Shown: piece after piece, positions 44,957 to 56,957 of the stretch
How positions within the stretch are numbered: position 1 is the first letter of the stretch
How the letters are laid out: each line of letters begins with the position of its first letter
Assembly: GCA_933822405.4 (NCBI GenBank)
Contig: CAKOGP040002092.1
Coordinates: 18,102 to 82,101 of the forward strand
Direction: 5' to 3'
DNA length: 64,000 bases
DNA from: Cylindrotheca closterium
Taxonomy: Eukaryota > Bacillariophyta > Bacillariophyceae > Bacillariales > Bacillariaceae
Program-made: the position numbers and the translations under genes
The notes under the pieces: generated by a model
What the model saw: only the letters and a program-made list of their open reading frames with translations
Database searches by the model: none
Told to the model about the DNA's origin: nothing

Positions 44957-46471
44957 ATGGAGAGTCATCATCAGCTACAACATCAAGATCGACCAACACT
45001 CGCACAACAAAGATCAGAACAACATGCCAATGTCACGAGAATGCACCCACCACCTTTGAAGAAGTTTCGAGGAGGGCACTCGTTAGCGGGAAGTATCCAT
45101 GTGAGGGCAACGAACTATAGAAGAATGGCTGAAGAGTGTTGGACGGCACCAGTCTCAGATGATGAAGTGACGCCTGAAGTCAAGGTTCAATATGATGCCA
45201 TCAAGGACACCATCCTGTCCATCCCATGGACTTCTGGAATTGTAGCTATTCGCAGATACTTTCAAGAATTAGTTTCTTGCATACAAATGAAAGCAGCAAT
45301 TCATCCTACCTTGGCTCGTGTGGTGGCCCGGGATATGCATCACAGCTCGATGCTTACATTATTGTGCAACAAGGCCCACACACCACTGGCACATTCAACC
45401 ATGAAATTCCTCATTGAACGCAATCCTTCTGCTCTGCTGTGGAAGAGGGACGACTGGGAGACGATGGGTATAGAATATTCCATGCCTATCTATACAATTG
45501 CGAATCATCATGCGCACCATGTGCTTTTGCCATGGATCGCCGAACATTTTCCCTGGGTACTGGAGCATCCTGCTTGTCAAGCAAGACCTCCTACCTTTGA
45601 CTTTATTGGGCAGTGCGTCAATGGAATTGCTTTGAATTCACCCATAGTACGCCAGTTCTTTGAGAAGTATCCACAGGCCTTGTTCCATGTGGACCCTTCC
45701 CAAAAGTCCACACCACTTCACCATTTTCTGTTTGGCTTTACTGAATGCAGACTCGATCTCTTTCAATGGCTTGCAACCAAGTGTCCTAGTGCTCTGGTAC
45801 AACAGAATGCTTTGGGATGGACTCCCTTGCATGCTGCGTGTTCGGCTATGACAGAATCTCCATCGAATAACATGAAGGAAATTTGCAAGTTTATCATTCA
45901 ACGAGCTCCACAGAGTGTACACATGATGGCATTCGACGGGACACTACCAATACACATCCTCAAGCATCGTCACAACAAGCCTAATATGCGAGAAATAATG
46001 GTTATCATTCTACGGACTTATCCTGAATCTCATATCATGACCACCAAAGACCCATCTTCGTATCCAGCACCAAGTTCACATGAATTTGTGAAGAAAGTCA
46101 TGCCGCTAATACTGGAAGAGCAGGAACTAGAAGGAACAATAACGCAACTTCGAAAAATGCCAGCTAATCTAACGTTAGCTTTTGCGCAGCAGCAATGTAA
46201 TAGTGACCAAGAAGACATTTCCTTGGCTTGTAAAATATTTGCCACCTGGTCCAAATCCAAGCTGACTTCATCGGAGGGCCGAATGAAGGCAATTGCAATG
46301 GAACTAGAGATGATTTGCAAAGAAGAGGAGCAACAACAACGAAAACAACAACAACAAGCAAAGGACCTAACCTTCCAGGCTAGTTTCTCATCTCCGGGAG
46401 CTACGGATACAGAACATGAATCTACAACAGATGATGAGGAAGATTTGGACTACAGTTCCGATGACAGCTAG
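44957..46471 (+). CDS. Ankyrin-like repeat protein, unknown function
   Basis: Single exon, 504 residues from the ATG at 44957; the frame is open back to a TTG at 44906. After a Gln/His-rich start and a basic PPPLKKFRGG patch, residues about 110-360 hold ankyrin-like helical pairs: HTPLAHSTMKFLIERNPSAL, STPLHHFLFGFTECRLDLFQ, GWTPLHAACSA and DGTLPIHILKHRHNKPNMRE, each followed by a PSAL- or PQSV-type turn. The C-terminus is Gln-rich (EEEQQQRKQQQQ) then acidic (TDDEEDLDYSSDDS). No signal or membrane span. A protein-binding adaptor role is all that can be inferred. Confidence 0.75.
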   Translation: MESHHQLQHQDRPTLAQQRSEQHANVTRMHPPPLKKFRGGHSLAGSIHVRATNYRRMAEECWTAPVSDDEVTPEVKVQYDAIKDTILSIPWTSGIVAIRRYFQELVSCIQMKAAIHPTLARVVARDMHHSSMLTLLCNKAHTPLAHSTMKFLIERNPSALLWKRDDWETMGIEYSMPIYTIANHHAHHVLLPWIAEHFPWVLEHPACQARPPTFDFIGQCVNGIALNSPIVRQFFEKYPQALFHVDPSQKSTPLHHFLFGFTECRLDLFQWLATKCPSALVQQNALGWTPLHAACSAMTESPSNNMKEICKFIIQRAPQSVHMMAFDGTLPIHILKHRHNKPNMREIMVIILRTYPESHIMTTKDPSSYPAPSSHEFVKKVMPLILEEQELEGTITQLRKMPANLTLAFAQQQCNSDQEDISLACKIFATWSKSKLTSSEGRMKAIAMELEMICKEEEQQQRKQQQQAKDLTFQASFSSPGATDTEHESTTDDEEDLDYSSDDS

Positions 46472-47367
46472 CTGAAGAATTAATACAACTAAAAATCGCT
46501 TTGGGAAACGGCAATGGGTCCCCTACAATGCCATCACAAGGTTTCTAACCAATGTTAGTTTTTAGCTACAGTACATCTAAAAGCATTCAAACAATCATTC
46601 ATATTGGTAGTCCCCATCCAATCGTATCAAACTCCATCATATTGTGGTCCCGCTATATTTTAAAGAAACGGTTTGTGACCGCCATCATGTGAGCGAGCAT
46701 CAAATAACCGCTTATGGGCCGCACTTTGGAAACGATTGATTGATTCCTTCGACCGCACATAGACGCGTTGCTGATGATGATTTCAGATTAATCGAAGATT
46801 ACCCGGCGGCTTCTTTGGAGAAATCGCACACGTACTACTACCATGGAAACTGTGGCAAAAGCCCGATGCTACATACGGTACGAGAAGCGAGTAGGTTTGG
46901 CACAGTAGCAAAGTACTAGATTAGTGCCTGGTTTGCACCCTGGTCGAATCATATCATAGGATTCGAAGAGGGGAGTGACAAACCGGACCAAATGGGGTAC
47001 CGAGCTATGGTGCAAATGAGAGAGAGGGCGGGAAAAGCAAAAAAGGCTGACGGTCTTGACCGAGCAGCTATGCTCCTTCTATCGTCTCCATCATCCCACA
47101 AGCTCCCATTGCGAACAATGTCTTCACGAAATCTTCCGCCCTCTTCGTCGACACTCTTCGATACGTTGACGGAAATTGAGACAAGAAACGCCCATACGTC
47201 TCCCGTCTTGCCAATCAAGATTCATTCGTTCGACCGCAGACAGACGCCAAGTCATTCCAAATCCGCAGTATCTGTGTATGCAGTCATCAAGTGCTCATCG
47301 TCCAATAATTACCGACCGAGAGAAGCACTGAAGGTGACAGAAGCATTGTAAAAAGAGATAGACAATC
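46472..47367. other. Intergenic region before duplicated gene, copy A
   Basis: About 900 bp. An open frame at 46992-47351 lacks family features and is taken as 5' UTR noise. The segmental duplication begins near 47235. Confidence 0.4.
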
Positions 47368-50265
47368 ATGTCGATGGACAAGAATTCCAAGAATGCCAAG
47401 AATGCCAAGTCTCAAGTGGAAGAAGAAGGGTCATCCGGTCAAGATGGCGAGGCCACACAACCCAGATTACTGTTGACCCTGTTGTTGTTTGTCCTTGTGG
47501 CATCTGGCTTGTACATGTGGGATGTAAACGCCGCCGATTCTGACATGGTTGACCTCGAGATACAGAAACCCCAAACTGCGGCTACGTCTTCGCTAGCTAC
47601 TCCAACACTACCAACTAACGATGCCAGTCCTGTTGCGGTGGTCCCTTCCGATGCATCCAATCCGGCAGAGGATTTGAGTGTGAATGTGACTGTGGGTGAG
47701 GTTGCTTCCGATGCGCCTGGTACGACAGAGACTCCCATTTCTGAAGAACAAGACTCCCCATCGTCGTCGTCAAGTGGAGGCGGTGGCGGTGGCGATTTTG
47801 ACGCGAGTTGTAGTGACGTTTGCACGAAAAGGGAAGCCAACCGTAAGAAAAAGTTTGGTGGCGACCTTTTGGACTTTCAAGAGCTGGTCAGGTTGGCCGA
47901 AGCAGAACATAAAAAGGTGGAATCCGCACTTCGAGAAGACTATGGGGAGTATTTTGATCCCATGTTTGTCAAGAACGGAACAAACCCGGACGGTGGAACA
48001 CATTATCATGGAATGAAACCACCTAATGAAGGCGGTGCATCCAGAGAACGGATGAAGCGAAAAATGAAGCTTAAGATTTTGAAGATGATGTCTTCCATCA
48101 AAGCGACGGAGAGCAATGTCCATGGATGCGATTGCATTGGAAAATCAGGATCAGTCGACTCAGGAGTTGATGAAGATGTTCTGACAACTATTCCAGAATT
48201 CTATGAAAAGTACGTCTTTGCCAATGGTGGACATTCGAATGCAGCTGGGCATGGAAATATGTTCAATGAGTCATATACTGCTGTCTTTGGTAGAGATGTT
48301 CGGCCAATCATGGAAGCAATCGGGATTGAACTGATTGATAGAAACTACGCCATGGGAGCAATGAGGTAAGTTCTTGTCGATGAAGGATTGTGCGACGATT
48401 TGTGCCATTTTCCTCATCATTCCTTCTTTATCAAGGTCATTTCCATTTATGAGTTCCTGCACTAAAGAAGTATACGGGAAAGACGTCGATCTTCTGGCTT
48501 GGAATTTTGGTATGACGGATGGCAAGATGCCTTCTGCTGCTCACTATGTCTATCGCGGAGCGGTGATGCCTAACCATCCAGCGATTGTCATGGTGGATGC
48601 AACCATTGCTCCAGGATTGAATCCATTGTTCGAAAAAGTGGGCCTTGCCATGTTCGAGTCAAAAGCGGACACTCCTCAATTTGATGGGGCACCGGATTTG
48701 ACTCCTGATGGTATCCCAATTCCTGATAAAGAGGCCAACAAACTGCCGCCAATGGTCAAATATTTAAAGTGTGGTCGAAGGTTTGAAGGAAAAGATCTTT
48801 GCTTTGGAAAGAAATGGAGTTGCACTGATCGAATGAAAAACTCAGGGGTCGACTGTATTTGCCCTCATATTGGGAAGCGATCGAGCTGGCATATGGGATA
48901 CAGAATGCACGCGTTGCATGGGCATCTGCTCAGTCTTCCGTTCATTGAGATGTTACTGGAGGCACTGAAAGAACTAGTGGAGACAGAGACTTCTGATTTC
49001 GAAGAGCTACTGGCCGATATACAAAAGGAAGAAGATGTTGAATTCCAACAGTTCATGGAAAGTCCGCTTTTGACTCAGATGTTTGGGGATCAGTATGATC
49101 CACTTGGTAACGCAACTGATCTATCGTTTGAAACCTGGTTCAGAGGGAATAGTATATGTCGCACTACTTTCGTGCCGGCTCAGTCACGCTTTCTTGGTCT
49201 GATGACAGAAAGTAACAAGACCGGAGATGTCGCAATGTATACCCATGAGACCTATGAGACTGGCTTTTACTATACAGCCCGTGATGGGAAGTCCGGCGGA
49301 CGCTTTGTGTTTGTGGGAAGTGAAAGGCCTCCTGAAGGCAAGTTCTCACTCGTTGCGAGGAAACCTGAACGTGCTGGTTGGAAGGACGTTGCCGCATGGG
49401 AAGCAGAGTGCCCAGCGGTTGTAATGCCGGATTATAAAGACTGGTTGTATGCACCACTTGTGGATGGAAAAGCATCAATCACCTTTCCAAACGAAAAGGA
49501 GAAGGCATATTATGGATACGATCCAAAAAATTTCAAGGGCATCATTGCAGTCATCATGGCTATCCCAGAAGGCTGCAAGAAGTGTCCTCACCCGTATGAC
49601 CATACATTTGCCGACTTTGTGTTGGGCAATGCTTTCATGACAGTCAATTCCAAACCTGTCAAGAGGGCGTTTCTCTTGAGCAATGCCATGATCTTGGAAG
49701 GGGACGGCGGAAACATATTTTGGGAGCCCGATCCCAAAACAGAGGACTACACGATTGAATTCATAGCAGGTCCCAATACAACTGAGTATCATTTAACTCT
49801 TTCCACCCTTGTTCTGATGTAAGATAAAGGAACCGACAGTATGCGGTGGCTGGAAAACAAGTTTCCTCCAGCAGCCCATGATTGATTGCAAAAGATGCTC
49901 GGTATCCACACCACAGTCCACAGCGGGTTCAGTACTTGATATTGAGCCCAACAGTATTGACCTTACATCGTTTGCTGGACTCAAGTGGATGAGGATGATG
50001 ATGATTCCTTGAACAAATTACAACAATCTTGTAATGAAGTAATCTTATCTATTATAAATTTTAGTCTTAGTTATTTATGTATCACACATGTAGTAACATG
50101 TGTACCAAACTATTGAATCCACAGGGGGTTCAGTTCTGTAGTCAATTAAGCGCAATATAAGTATCACATAGATAAATCCATACAGAACATTTGCTGGATT
50201 CTAAGGCCAAATTATGAAGAAAGCCTGCAATTTGATGATGAAGATGATTCTTAAAAAGTTGGTAT
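47235..50265 (+). repeat. Segmental duplication, upstream copy
   Basis: Matches 59485-62550 over about 3 kb, at an offset of 12250 bp upstream of the gene and 12237 bp through most of the coding region. Similarity is patchy in the flanks and near-perfect inside the gene. Confidence 0.85.
47368..49822 (+). CDS. Uncharacterised membrane-anchored extracytoplasmic protein, duplicate A
   Basis: Two exons, join(47368..48365,48436..49822), 794 residues. The 70 nt intron (GTAAGT donor, ATCAAG acceptor) restores AMRSFPFMSSC. Residues about 31-50 (QPRLLLTLLLFVLVASGLYM) are a single anchor, followed by a low-complexity Thr/Ser/Pro/Gly spacer and a Cys-rich ectodomain. Recognisable blocks are CSDVCTKREANRKKKFGGDL, HGCDCIGKSG, YGKDVDLLAWNFGMTDG, CGRRFEGKDLCFG, VDCICPHIGKRSSWHMGYR and, at the end, GCKKCPHPYDHTFADFVLGN. 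The DVDLLAWNFGMTDG block is reminiscent of the central strand and loop of SGNH hydrolases seen in some diatom proteins, but a catalytic Ser and His cannot be placed with confidence. Function unknown. Confidence 0.85.
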
Positions 50266-50861
50266 TCTTGTAGTTAACGGTATATCTGTCCCTCAACATC
50301 CATTATTATAGGGAAGAAGCAATTCTTGAGGATGTGTAATGGTAGTGTCCCATCGGATGTCATTATGTGCTCACTTTGTGGGGCTTGATGAATGATGAAT
50401 TTGCAAATTTCTTTCATGTCTTTTTTGGAGATTCTTTCATATGGAATTCAAGAGTTTTACACGATGGCAGCATTGGCGATTTGAAAATGTAAGCGAAACT
50501 TGTCGGATTGTACACAATTTGGCAATGCAGAAGTCCTGTTGTATCAATTTGTTGTTATGTTGGGGATTAAGGTATTTGGGATTCAATAATAATAATTCTC
50601 CAAACTCTCATGGAGCAAAGAGGGCATTCTAATATGTGACAAGTGGATGGAGAGGATCAAGAAAGTCTTGCATCTTCAGCATGGCATTGGAGACTTGTGA
50701 ATTGGCTTACTTTGAAGCCAGCAGCTGAAGAAAGAAGCCAAGGAATGTATTTTGGGATATTTGGAGAATGGAGCATGATGAGCAGGGACTCGAAACCAGG
50801 CATTAGAGAATGGGTCATATTGCATAAGATTGAACAATGCCTGACAATCATGTAAGAAGTA
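49823..50861. other. Duplication 3' flank and approach to the transposon nest
   Basis: 49823-50265 resembles the 3' flank of duplicate B, with several indels. From about 50270 that match ends. The rest to 50861 has no recognisable gene; its later part may be the eroded 5' side of copia A, whose LTR I could not find. Confidence 0.5.
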
Positions 50862-51507
50862 TTGACAAGACCAAAGCAAGATCAATACATAAGCAGAAGT
50901 GACAGACTGATGGAGGAGATATCAGATCACCATAAAAATGCTAAAGCAATCAAAAAGACTGAGGGATCGATGCTCCTCCCTAGTGCAAGGAATCAAAAGC
51001 GCCAAACAACTGCTGGTTGGGAACTTCATGTGATCTGGAAAGATGGATCATCCAATTGGGTAACACTGAAAGACATGAAAGAATCCTTTCCCCTTGAAGT
51101 TGCAGACTATGCCAAGTTAAAGGCTATTGACAATGAACCAGCATTCACATGGTGGGTCCCACATGTACACAAAAAGCGTGACTGTTTTATAAGCAAGGTC
51201 AAATCAAAATATTGGGAACAGACCCACGAATACGGTATCCGCAGCCCAAAATCTGTCAAAGAGGCCATCCAAATTGATTGAGAAAATGGTGATACCTTGT
51301 GGCAAGGTGCCAGCATCAAAATGGAAATGAAGAACAATCAAGTTGCCCTTGAGGAACTTGGCGGGGACATCAAAAAGCTAATTGGATACAAACCCATCGC
51401 TGGTCACATGGTGTTTGATGTCAAACTTGGTGAAAACTTCCAACAAAAGGCGCAATATTGCGCTGATGGACACAAGACAGAAGTGCCAGCAGCACTGACA
51501 TACAGCA
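50862..51507 (+). pseudogene. Copia A (outer, older element): integrase C-terminus and start of reverse transcriptase
   Basis: The frame reads the integrase C-terminal region typical of diatom Ty1/copia elements (GWELHVIWKDGSSNWVTLKD, FTWWVPHVHKKRD, YGIRSPKSVKEA), then an in-frame TGA at 51279-51281. Reading on in the same frame gives the start of the reverse transcriptase (HMVFDVKLGENFQQKAQYCA, ALTYSTV). It is cut at 51508-51512 by the insertion of copia B and resumes at 57155. Capsid, protease and most of the integrase core are missing upstream. Confidence 0.8.
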
Positions 51508-51512
51508 CTGTG

Positions 51513-51709
51513 TATTGATTCCAACATCCACTCGTGACTCAAGCACTCCCGGAATACCGTTACAAAGCACGCCGATTCAAATCCTCAGTCCGTCTGCAAG
51601 GACAACAACAATCACAAATAGAAACAATGACGCATAAGTTGACTAGCGTGCTCCTTATCCTTGTGTATCTCCATTTATGATCCTTATTGCCTGATCTATC
51701 CAATCAATA
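51513..51709 (+). repeat. 5' LTR of copia B
   Basis: 197 bp, beginning TATTGATTCC and ending CCAATCAATA, so the first and last 8 bp are inverted repeats. It matches the 3' LTR with some substitutions and small compensating indels. The tract just after it (CACGGTAGTAACTCC) is where a primer-binding site should lie. An alternative border of TGTATTGATT to AATCAATACA would give TG..CA ends on this LTR. Confidence 0.9.
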
Positions 51710-51746
51710 CACGGTAGTAACTCCAGAACACACACCACAGCTACCA

Positions 51747-52735
51747 TGGCTGATTCTACACCTGCACTCACCGTCGAGGAATGCCTCGCCCGATTTGACG
51801 ACCTCCCCCACATGGGAAATCCACCAACATACGAAGAGGTCAACGCATTGGACATTGCAATCGCCGCAATGCAGCCAAAGTCCCCACACCAAACGGAGGA
51901 GGCCAACTGGGTCATGTGGGCCTGACAATGACTGCACCAGACTATGCCCTCATTTCCCCCGCCACCGCATGGGTTAATCCGATTCCACCAGCACCCACAT
52001 TCACCATCCCACCAAACACCAATGGACTTACTGAACGCAATCTCCGAGACCAATACAAACACCAGTGCAACCTCTTCCAGACCCAGCATAATGTGTCCCA
52101 AGCACTCAAAAAGCTCATCGACGACGCGGTCCCCAACGAATACCTGGACGAAATCAGGCAGCCATATCTCAACCTATTGCCAATCAGCATCCCTGACATC
52201 TTTGCCCACCTATACCAGCAACCATCCAGCAATGTCACCCCTGAAGCTGTTGAGGAGCGACATCTATCCGTGGAAAAACAGAAATATTCCCTTGATGAAG
52301 AACTCACCACATATTTCAAACGACTCCAAGACTATCAGACATTTGCTGCCCAAGGAGGCGAGGAGGTAACTGCCAACAACCTCATGAATATCGACTGCCA
52401 AGATTGCCGGCAATAAAACGTGACCACTATTGAAAGCATTCTTCCAACGAGCACAAATTGCAGCAAAAGCTGATGCTGCAGTCAATGCCAATTCAAATTA
52501 CCAAGCCGCCAACCAACTTCCCAACCAACAAGAAGTCAAACTTGCACAAATGCATGCGGAAAACCAACAAATCCAACAAGAGAGCAATCAAGCCATCCAA
52601 CAACTGTCAGAACAACTGAACCTCATGGTCCAGTCCCAACCAGGAGCCTACCAGCCGCCCATCCCACACACGGCCTACTACATGCCACACCAGGGTCCTG
52701 CCTACCAACCAACGGAGATACCAAATTCCCCAAAC
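51747..52735 (+). pseudogene. Copia B gag remnant
   Basis: It begins at an ATG at 51747 (MADSTPALTVEECLARFDDL) and shows the gag pattern of diatom copia elements, with PPTYEEVNALDIAI and then, after a frameshift near 51900, QYKHQCNLFQTQHNVSQALK and LPISIPDIFAHLYQQ. A stop at 52414-52416 is followed by another frame with a Gln-rich coiled segment (AENQQIQQESNQAIQQLSEQ). No CCHC zinc knuckle or aspartic protease DTG was found before the integrase starts, so that part has been deleted. Confidence 0.75.
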
Positions 52736-53857
52736 AAGGCCACCAAACTGAGCCGCCTGCCACCGCATTCACAGCAACCGACCCACATCATATCTACCTC
52801 ACCATTTACAATTGCAAAGGCGACATTGCCACGGACCAGACCGGAGCCTTCCCTGTCAAATCCTCCAAAGGCAACCAATACCTACTGGTCCTCTATGCCT
52901 ACGATCCAAATGCCATATCAGCGGAACCACTCAAGTCTCGTAAAGGCAGTGAGCTCCTCCGCGCATTTCAAAACTTGACAGCACGACTTACTGCAAAAGG
53001 ATTTCGCCCCAGACTCCAATGCCTTGACAATGAAGCCTCCAACAAAATGAAGAAACACTTGAAACTCCAAGACATTGATTTCCAACTGGTACCACCGCAC
53101 AATCACCGCAGAAATGCCGCTGAACGCACGATCCGTACCTTCAAGAATCACTTCATAGCAATCCTTTGCTCCACGGACACTGACTTTCCAATGACGCAAT
53201 GGGACGAACTCCTACCACAAGCTGAATTGACCATCAACCTCCTACGTGCCTCACGAATCAATCCCAAATTATCTGCTTGGGCCCAACTACATGGGCACCT
53301 CGATTTCAACCGCACCCCAATGGCACCGTCAGGAACCAAAGTCATCGTCTATGAGACTCCCACCCAACGCAGCACATGGGCACCACATGGACTCAATGGT
53401 TTTTACGTTGGACCAGCAATCGATCATTACAGATGCTACAGATGCACCACACCTCACGGCACTACGTCAACTCGCCACCATTTTACCCCCTGCACCACCT
53501 CCGAGGGTGCCAACGCGTCCTACCCCTGCCCCACTTCCGAGGGTGGTACCGAGCCCATCAGTACCTATACCGCAACCACTGGCACCACCACAGCCAAACA
53601 GCACTCCTGCCACACCTCCGAGGGTGCCCATACGAGCTGCTCCCCATCTGAATACACCACCACGCCCCAGAAACAACCAGCCACCTCCATGAGCCCACCA
53701 ATACAATACACGCAACCGTCCACATTTGATCCAACAAGTTTGTGTCCGTACACCAACCTGGACGACGGGCACCCTACGGGCCCTCCTGCACAATGAATAT
53801 CATACATTCCAACACCAAATTGTGCAACCCCTTGTTGCAAACCATGTCATTGATGAA
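52736..53857 (+). pseudogene. Copia B integrase region
   Basis: The integrase core is readable across two frames: a DQTGAFPVKSSKGNQY-type strand near 52830, LQCLDNEASNKMKKHL near 53020, and RRNAAERTIRTFKNHF near 53115, which together give the D, D and E positions expected of a DDE integrase. Then come WDELLPQAELTINLLRASRI and a Pro/Thr-rich stretch with three similar CH(T)SEGA-type segments (53490-53640). It runs to the left side of the hAT insertion at 53858-53865. Confidence 0.8.
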
Positions 53858-53865
53858 CGCACAGG

Positions 53866-55285
53866 CAGGGCTTCCAAAAATAGAATTGCCATTGCAATTA
53901 ATTGCAATAAGTAATTGCAATATATTTGTTGCTAGGTCATTCGAACCACAATTAATTGCAAAATTATTCTACCAATGACAATTAATTAAGGATTTTGACT
54001 AGTAAATTGCAATTAGTTAATTTAGAGAGTGCACCAATGCCAGTAATTGCAATGAAATAAGACAAGCGTTTTTGTACTACTGTAGTTGAAACTTGTTGGT
54101 TGTCAGTTGTCAGTTGTCTTTGTCATTTTCCGTCTCCGTCCTCATTGCTATCATTCATCAAGATGCCAAACACCAAGAAACAGGGAAGTCAAGAAATTGT
54201 GTGTTGAGGACTCTTGTCTATCATTACAGAGGAGAGTATCATCAACAAGGATGGGGTTTTATGTCGCAATTTGTCCAGGGAAGAACTGCGGTACAAAGAT
54301 GACATGGCTAAAAGTTGCTGGGTGGACAAATCCATACAGCCATATGCTTATTTGTATTGCCGGTGCAGACACACCAACATTGAAAGCTTTAGCTTTGGCT
54401 AAGGCAGGAAAATGCAATCAGAGGCAGCTTCCTTTTCTTCCAGTCAAAAAAGATGATGCACCACCACTAGGTCTTCGGGTGTCTGGTCCCAAAGACGATG
54501 TCATGCATAGTTGGATTGAGCTTATTGTGTTCAAGAATCTTGCTCTCTCGTGTGTGTTATAGATGACCTATTCAGGAAGTTGGTATATGGCGACAAGCAG
54601 TTCAAGTTTGGCCCTGATCTTGTGAGGGACACTATCTTGATGCTGTCATATCTGGTGGAAAGACAAATTGAGGAGGAGATGAAATGCACAAGCGCGGGGC
54701 GGAGCAGGAAAGATCCTCGGCTGTAGGGAGCAAGAGATCATTCACTCACATATTAAGAGACCAAGGAGACAAATATATCAACGCTGACTTTGTCCTTGGT
54801 TCAGCATCAGAAGTTGAGAGGCAATGGTCTATTGCTGGGAACCTCTTGGCCCCAAACCGCTCACAAATGGTGCAAAAGCTCTTCAAAGCCATCATGATGC
54901 TCAAGTATAATGAACGGTTTTGGTATAACAATGTTTCTTTAGTAGGAGAAGGAATAGACATGGCATCCAGCACCAACAAGAAAACTGACCAAGCTCAGTC
55001 AATTTTAGGTGCTGTAGCTGCCAGCAATAATTGAAATTGTGTCAGCGTTCAGCTGCAATTAATTGCAAATAGTGAATCATAATCAATGTCCAATAGAAAT
55101 TAATTGCAAATAGATAACAGCAATGACAATGAATTGCAAATAGCTGGTCAGCAATTACAATAGAATAATTGCAGAGATCTAAAGAAAACCTGCAATTTCC
55201 CACTAAATTGAATTTGGATCAATAAAAGAATTGGGAATCCCAAACAAAATTGCAATTCCTAAAAATGATATTTTTGGAACCCCTG
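53866..55285 (+). mobile_element. hAT-family DNA transposon remnant inside copia B
   Basis: A 1420 bp element with terminal inverted repeats: left CAGGGCTTCCAAAAATAGAA, right end read in reverse CAGGGGTTCCAAAAATATCA. An exact 8 bp target duplication CGCACAGG lies at 53858-53865 and 55286-55293. Eight-base duplications and CAGGG-type ends are typical of hAT elements. Both sub-terminal regions are full of ATTAATTGCAAT-like motifs, likely transposase-binding sites. Inside are fragments of a transposase, so it is a decayed or non-autonomous copy. Confidence 0.93.
54210..55034 (+). pseudogene. hAT transposase remnant
   Basis: Two readable pieces. The first (about 54250-54562) has CPGKNCGTKMTW and GWTNPYSHM, a candidate BED-like zinc-binding start, then WIELIVFKNLALSCV; it stops at 54562 and continues in another frame (RKLVYGDKQFKFGPDLVRD). 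The second (54684-55034) ends with INADFVLGSASEVERQWSIA and FKAIMMLKYNERFWYN, the C-terminal dimerisation region of hAT transposases. The central catalytic part is missing, so no active enzyme is made. Confidence 0.75.
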
Positions 55286-56927
55286 CGCACAGGTGCCATC
55301 CTCCAGTACCGTGACCTCATTCTCCGCAACGATCAACGTGAAATTTGGACCAGATCATTCTCCAATGAAATCGGTCAACTTGCGCAAGGAGTTGGAGACC
55401 GCATTGACGGCACCAATACCATCTTTTTCATCCACCACCAACAGATTCCCCCTGGACGCAAACCTACATATGGCCGCATAGTTGTCGACATTTGACCACA
55501 GAAGGCAGCAAAAGAACGCACCCGGCTCACTGTTGGTGGCAACCTCATCGACTATCCCGGTGACGTCAGCGCATCCGTAGCTGATCTCACCACTGCCAAA
55601 ACATTATTCAACAGCGTTGTTGTATCCACCCCTGGAGCCAAGTTCATGGGCATTGATATCAAGAACTTCTACTTAGGCACGCCCATGGAACGATACCAAT
55701 ACATGTACCTACCCATTGAAGTCATTCCCCAATAAATTATTGACCAATACCAACTACATGACAAGGTCCACAACGGACGTGTGTACATGGAGATTCGACG
55801 CGGAATGTATGGCCTCCCCCAATCAGGAATCATTGCACAGGAATTACTCACCAAACGACTTGCGAAACATGGCTATTTTCCTTGCCGCCGTACACCCGGA
55901 CTCTGGAAACATATCACTTGACCAATTACATTCACCTTGGTAGTTGACGACTTTGGAGTCAAATATGTTGGACGAGAACATGCCAACCACCTCATCCAAA
56001 GCATTGCCCAATACTACCCCATCTCCACTGACTGGGACGGCAATTTGTATTGCAGCATCCACCTCCAATGGGATTATAACAAACGCACCGTGACGTTATC
56101 CATTCCAGGATACGTACAAGCAGCCCTACATGAATTCCAACACACCGCACCAACTCGCCCCTACCATGCCCCGTCACATTGGACACGGCCCGAATACGGC
56201 CCTCGCACCCAATTGACAAAAGTGGACCACACCGAACCAATGCCAACTACACAAACAAAACTCCTCCAAAAAGTCGTGGGAAAATTCCTATTTTATGCCC
56301 GCGCAGTTGATCCTCAATCACCTTGCGGCCAACCAATCACAAGGCACACAGCACACCATGTCCACCATGACGTACTTCCTCAATTATTGTGCCACCCATC
56401 CCGACGCCACCATCACATATGACGCCAGCGACATGATCCTACGCATCCACAGTGACGCATCCTACTTGACTGAAGCCAAAGCCCGCAGCCGTGTCGGCGG
56501 CCACTTCTACATGGGATCAGCCCAACAATCCAGTACCAAACTCAATGGCCCCATTCTTGGCCTGGCCAAGATTATCAAAGCCGTTGTATCCTCTGCCACT
56601 GAGGCCAAAGTTGGCGCACTTTTCTACAACTGCAAAGAAGCCATCTCCATCCGCACCTTACTCACCAAAATGGACCACCCACAACCAGCTACCCCAGTCC
56701 AAGTAGACAACTCTACCGCAGTCGCCATCGCCAACAACAGGTGCCGCCAAGTCCGCTCCAAAGCCATTGACATGCGGTACTATTGGGTACAAGACCGAGT
56801 CAAACAAGGACAATTCAATATCTTTTGGGCCCCAGGCCCGACCAACCTTGGCGACTACTATACCAAACATCACCCCATTCACCATCACCAAACCCACCGA
56901 CCCATCATATTGCACTCCAAACGCTAG
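55286..56927 (+). pseudogene. Copia B reverse transcriptase and RNase H
   Basis: It resumes the copia B frame after the hAT element. Motifs: WTRSFSNEIGQLAQG, TYGRIVVDI, MGIDIKNFYLGTPMERYQYM, GMYGLPQSGIIAQELL and VVDDFGVKYVG, where VVDD is the polymerase active-site box. The frame holds stops at 55493-55495, 55733-55735 and 55919-55921. A frameshift near 56310 moves to the RNase H part (TITYDASDMILRIHSDASYL, TEAKVGALF, VQVDNSTAVAIANN, FWAPGPTNLGDYYTK), which ends at 56925. Not functional. Confidence 0.88.
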
Positions 56928-56957
56928 CACTCTTTGAATCTCCACTTTGCGATGGTG

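Noticed and set aside
46992..47351. A 119-codon frame just upstream of duplicate A.
   Set aside because: It shows no domain and the corresponding region of duplicate B does not keep an equivalent frame.
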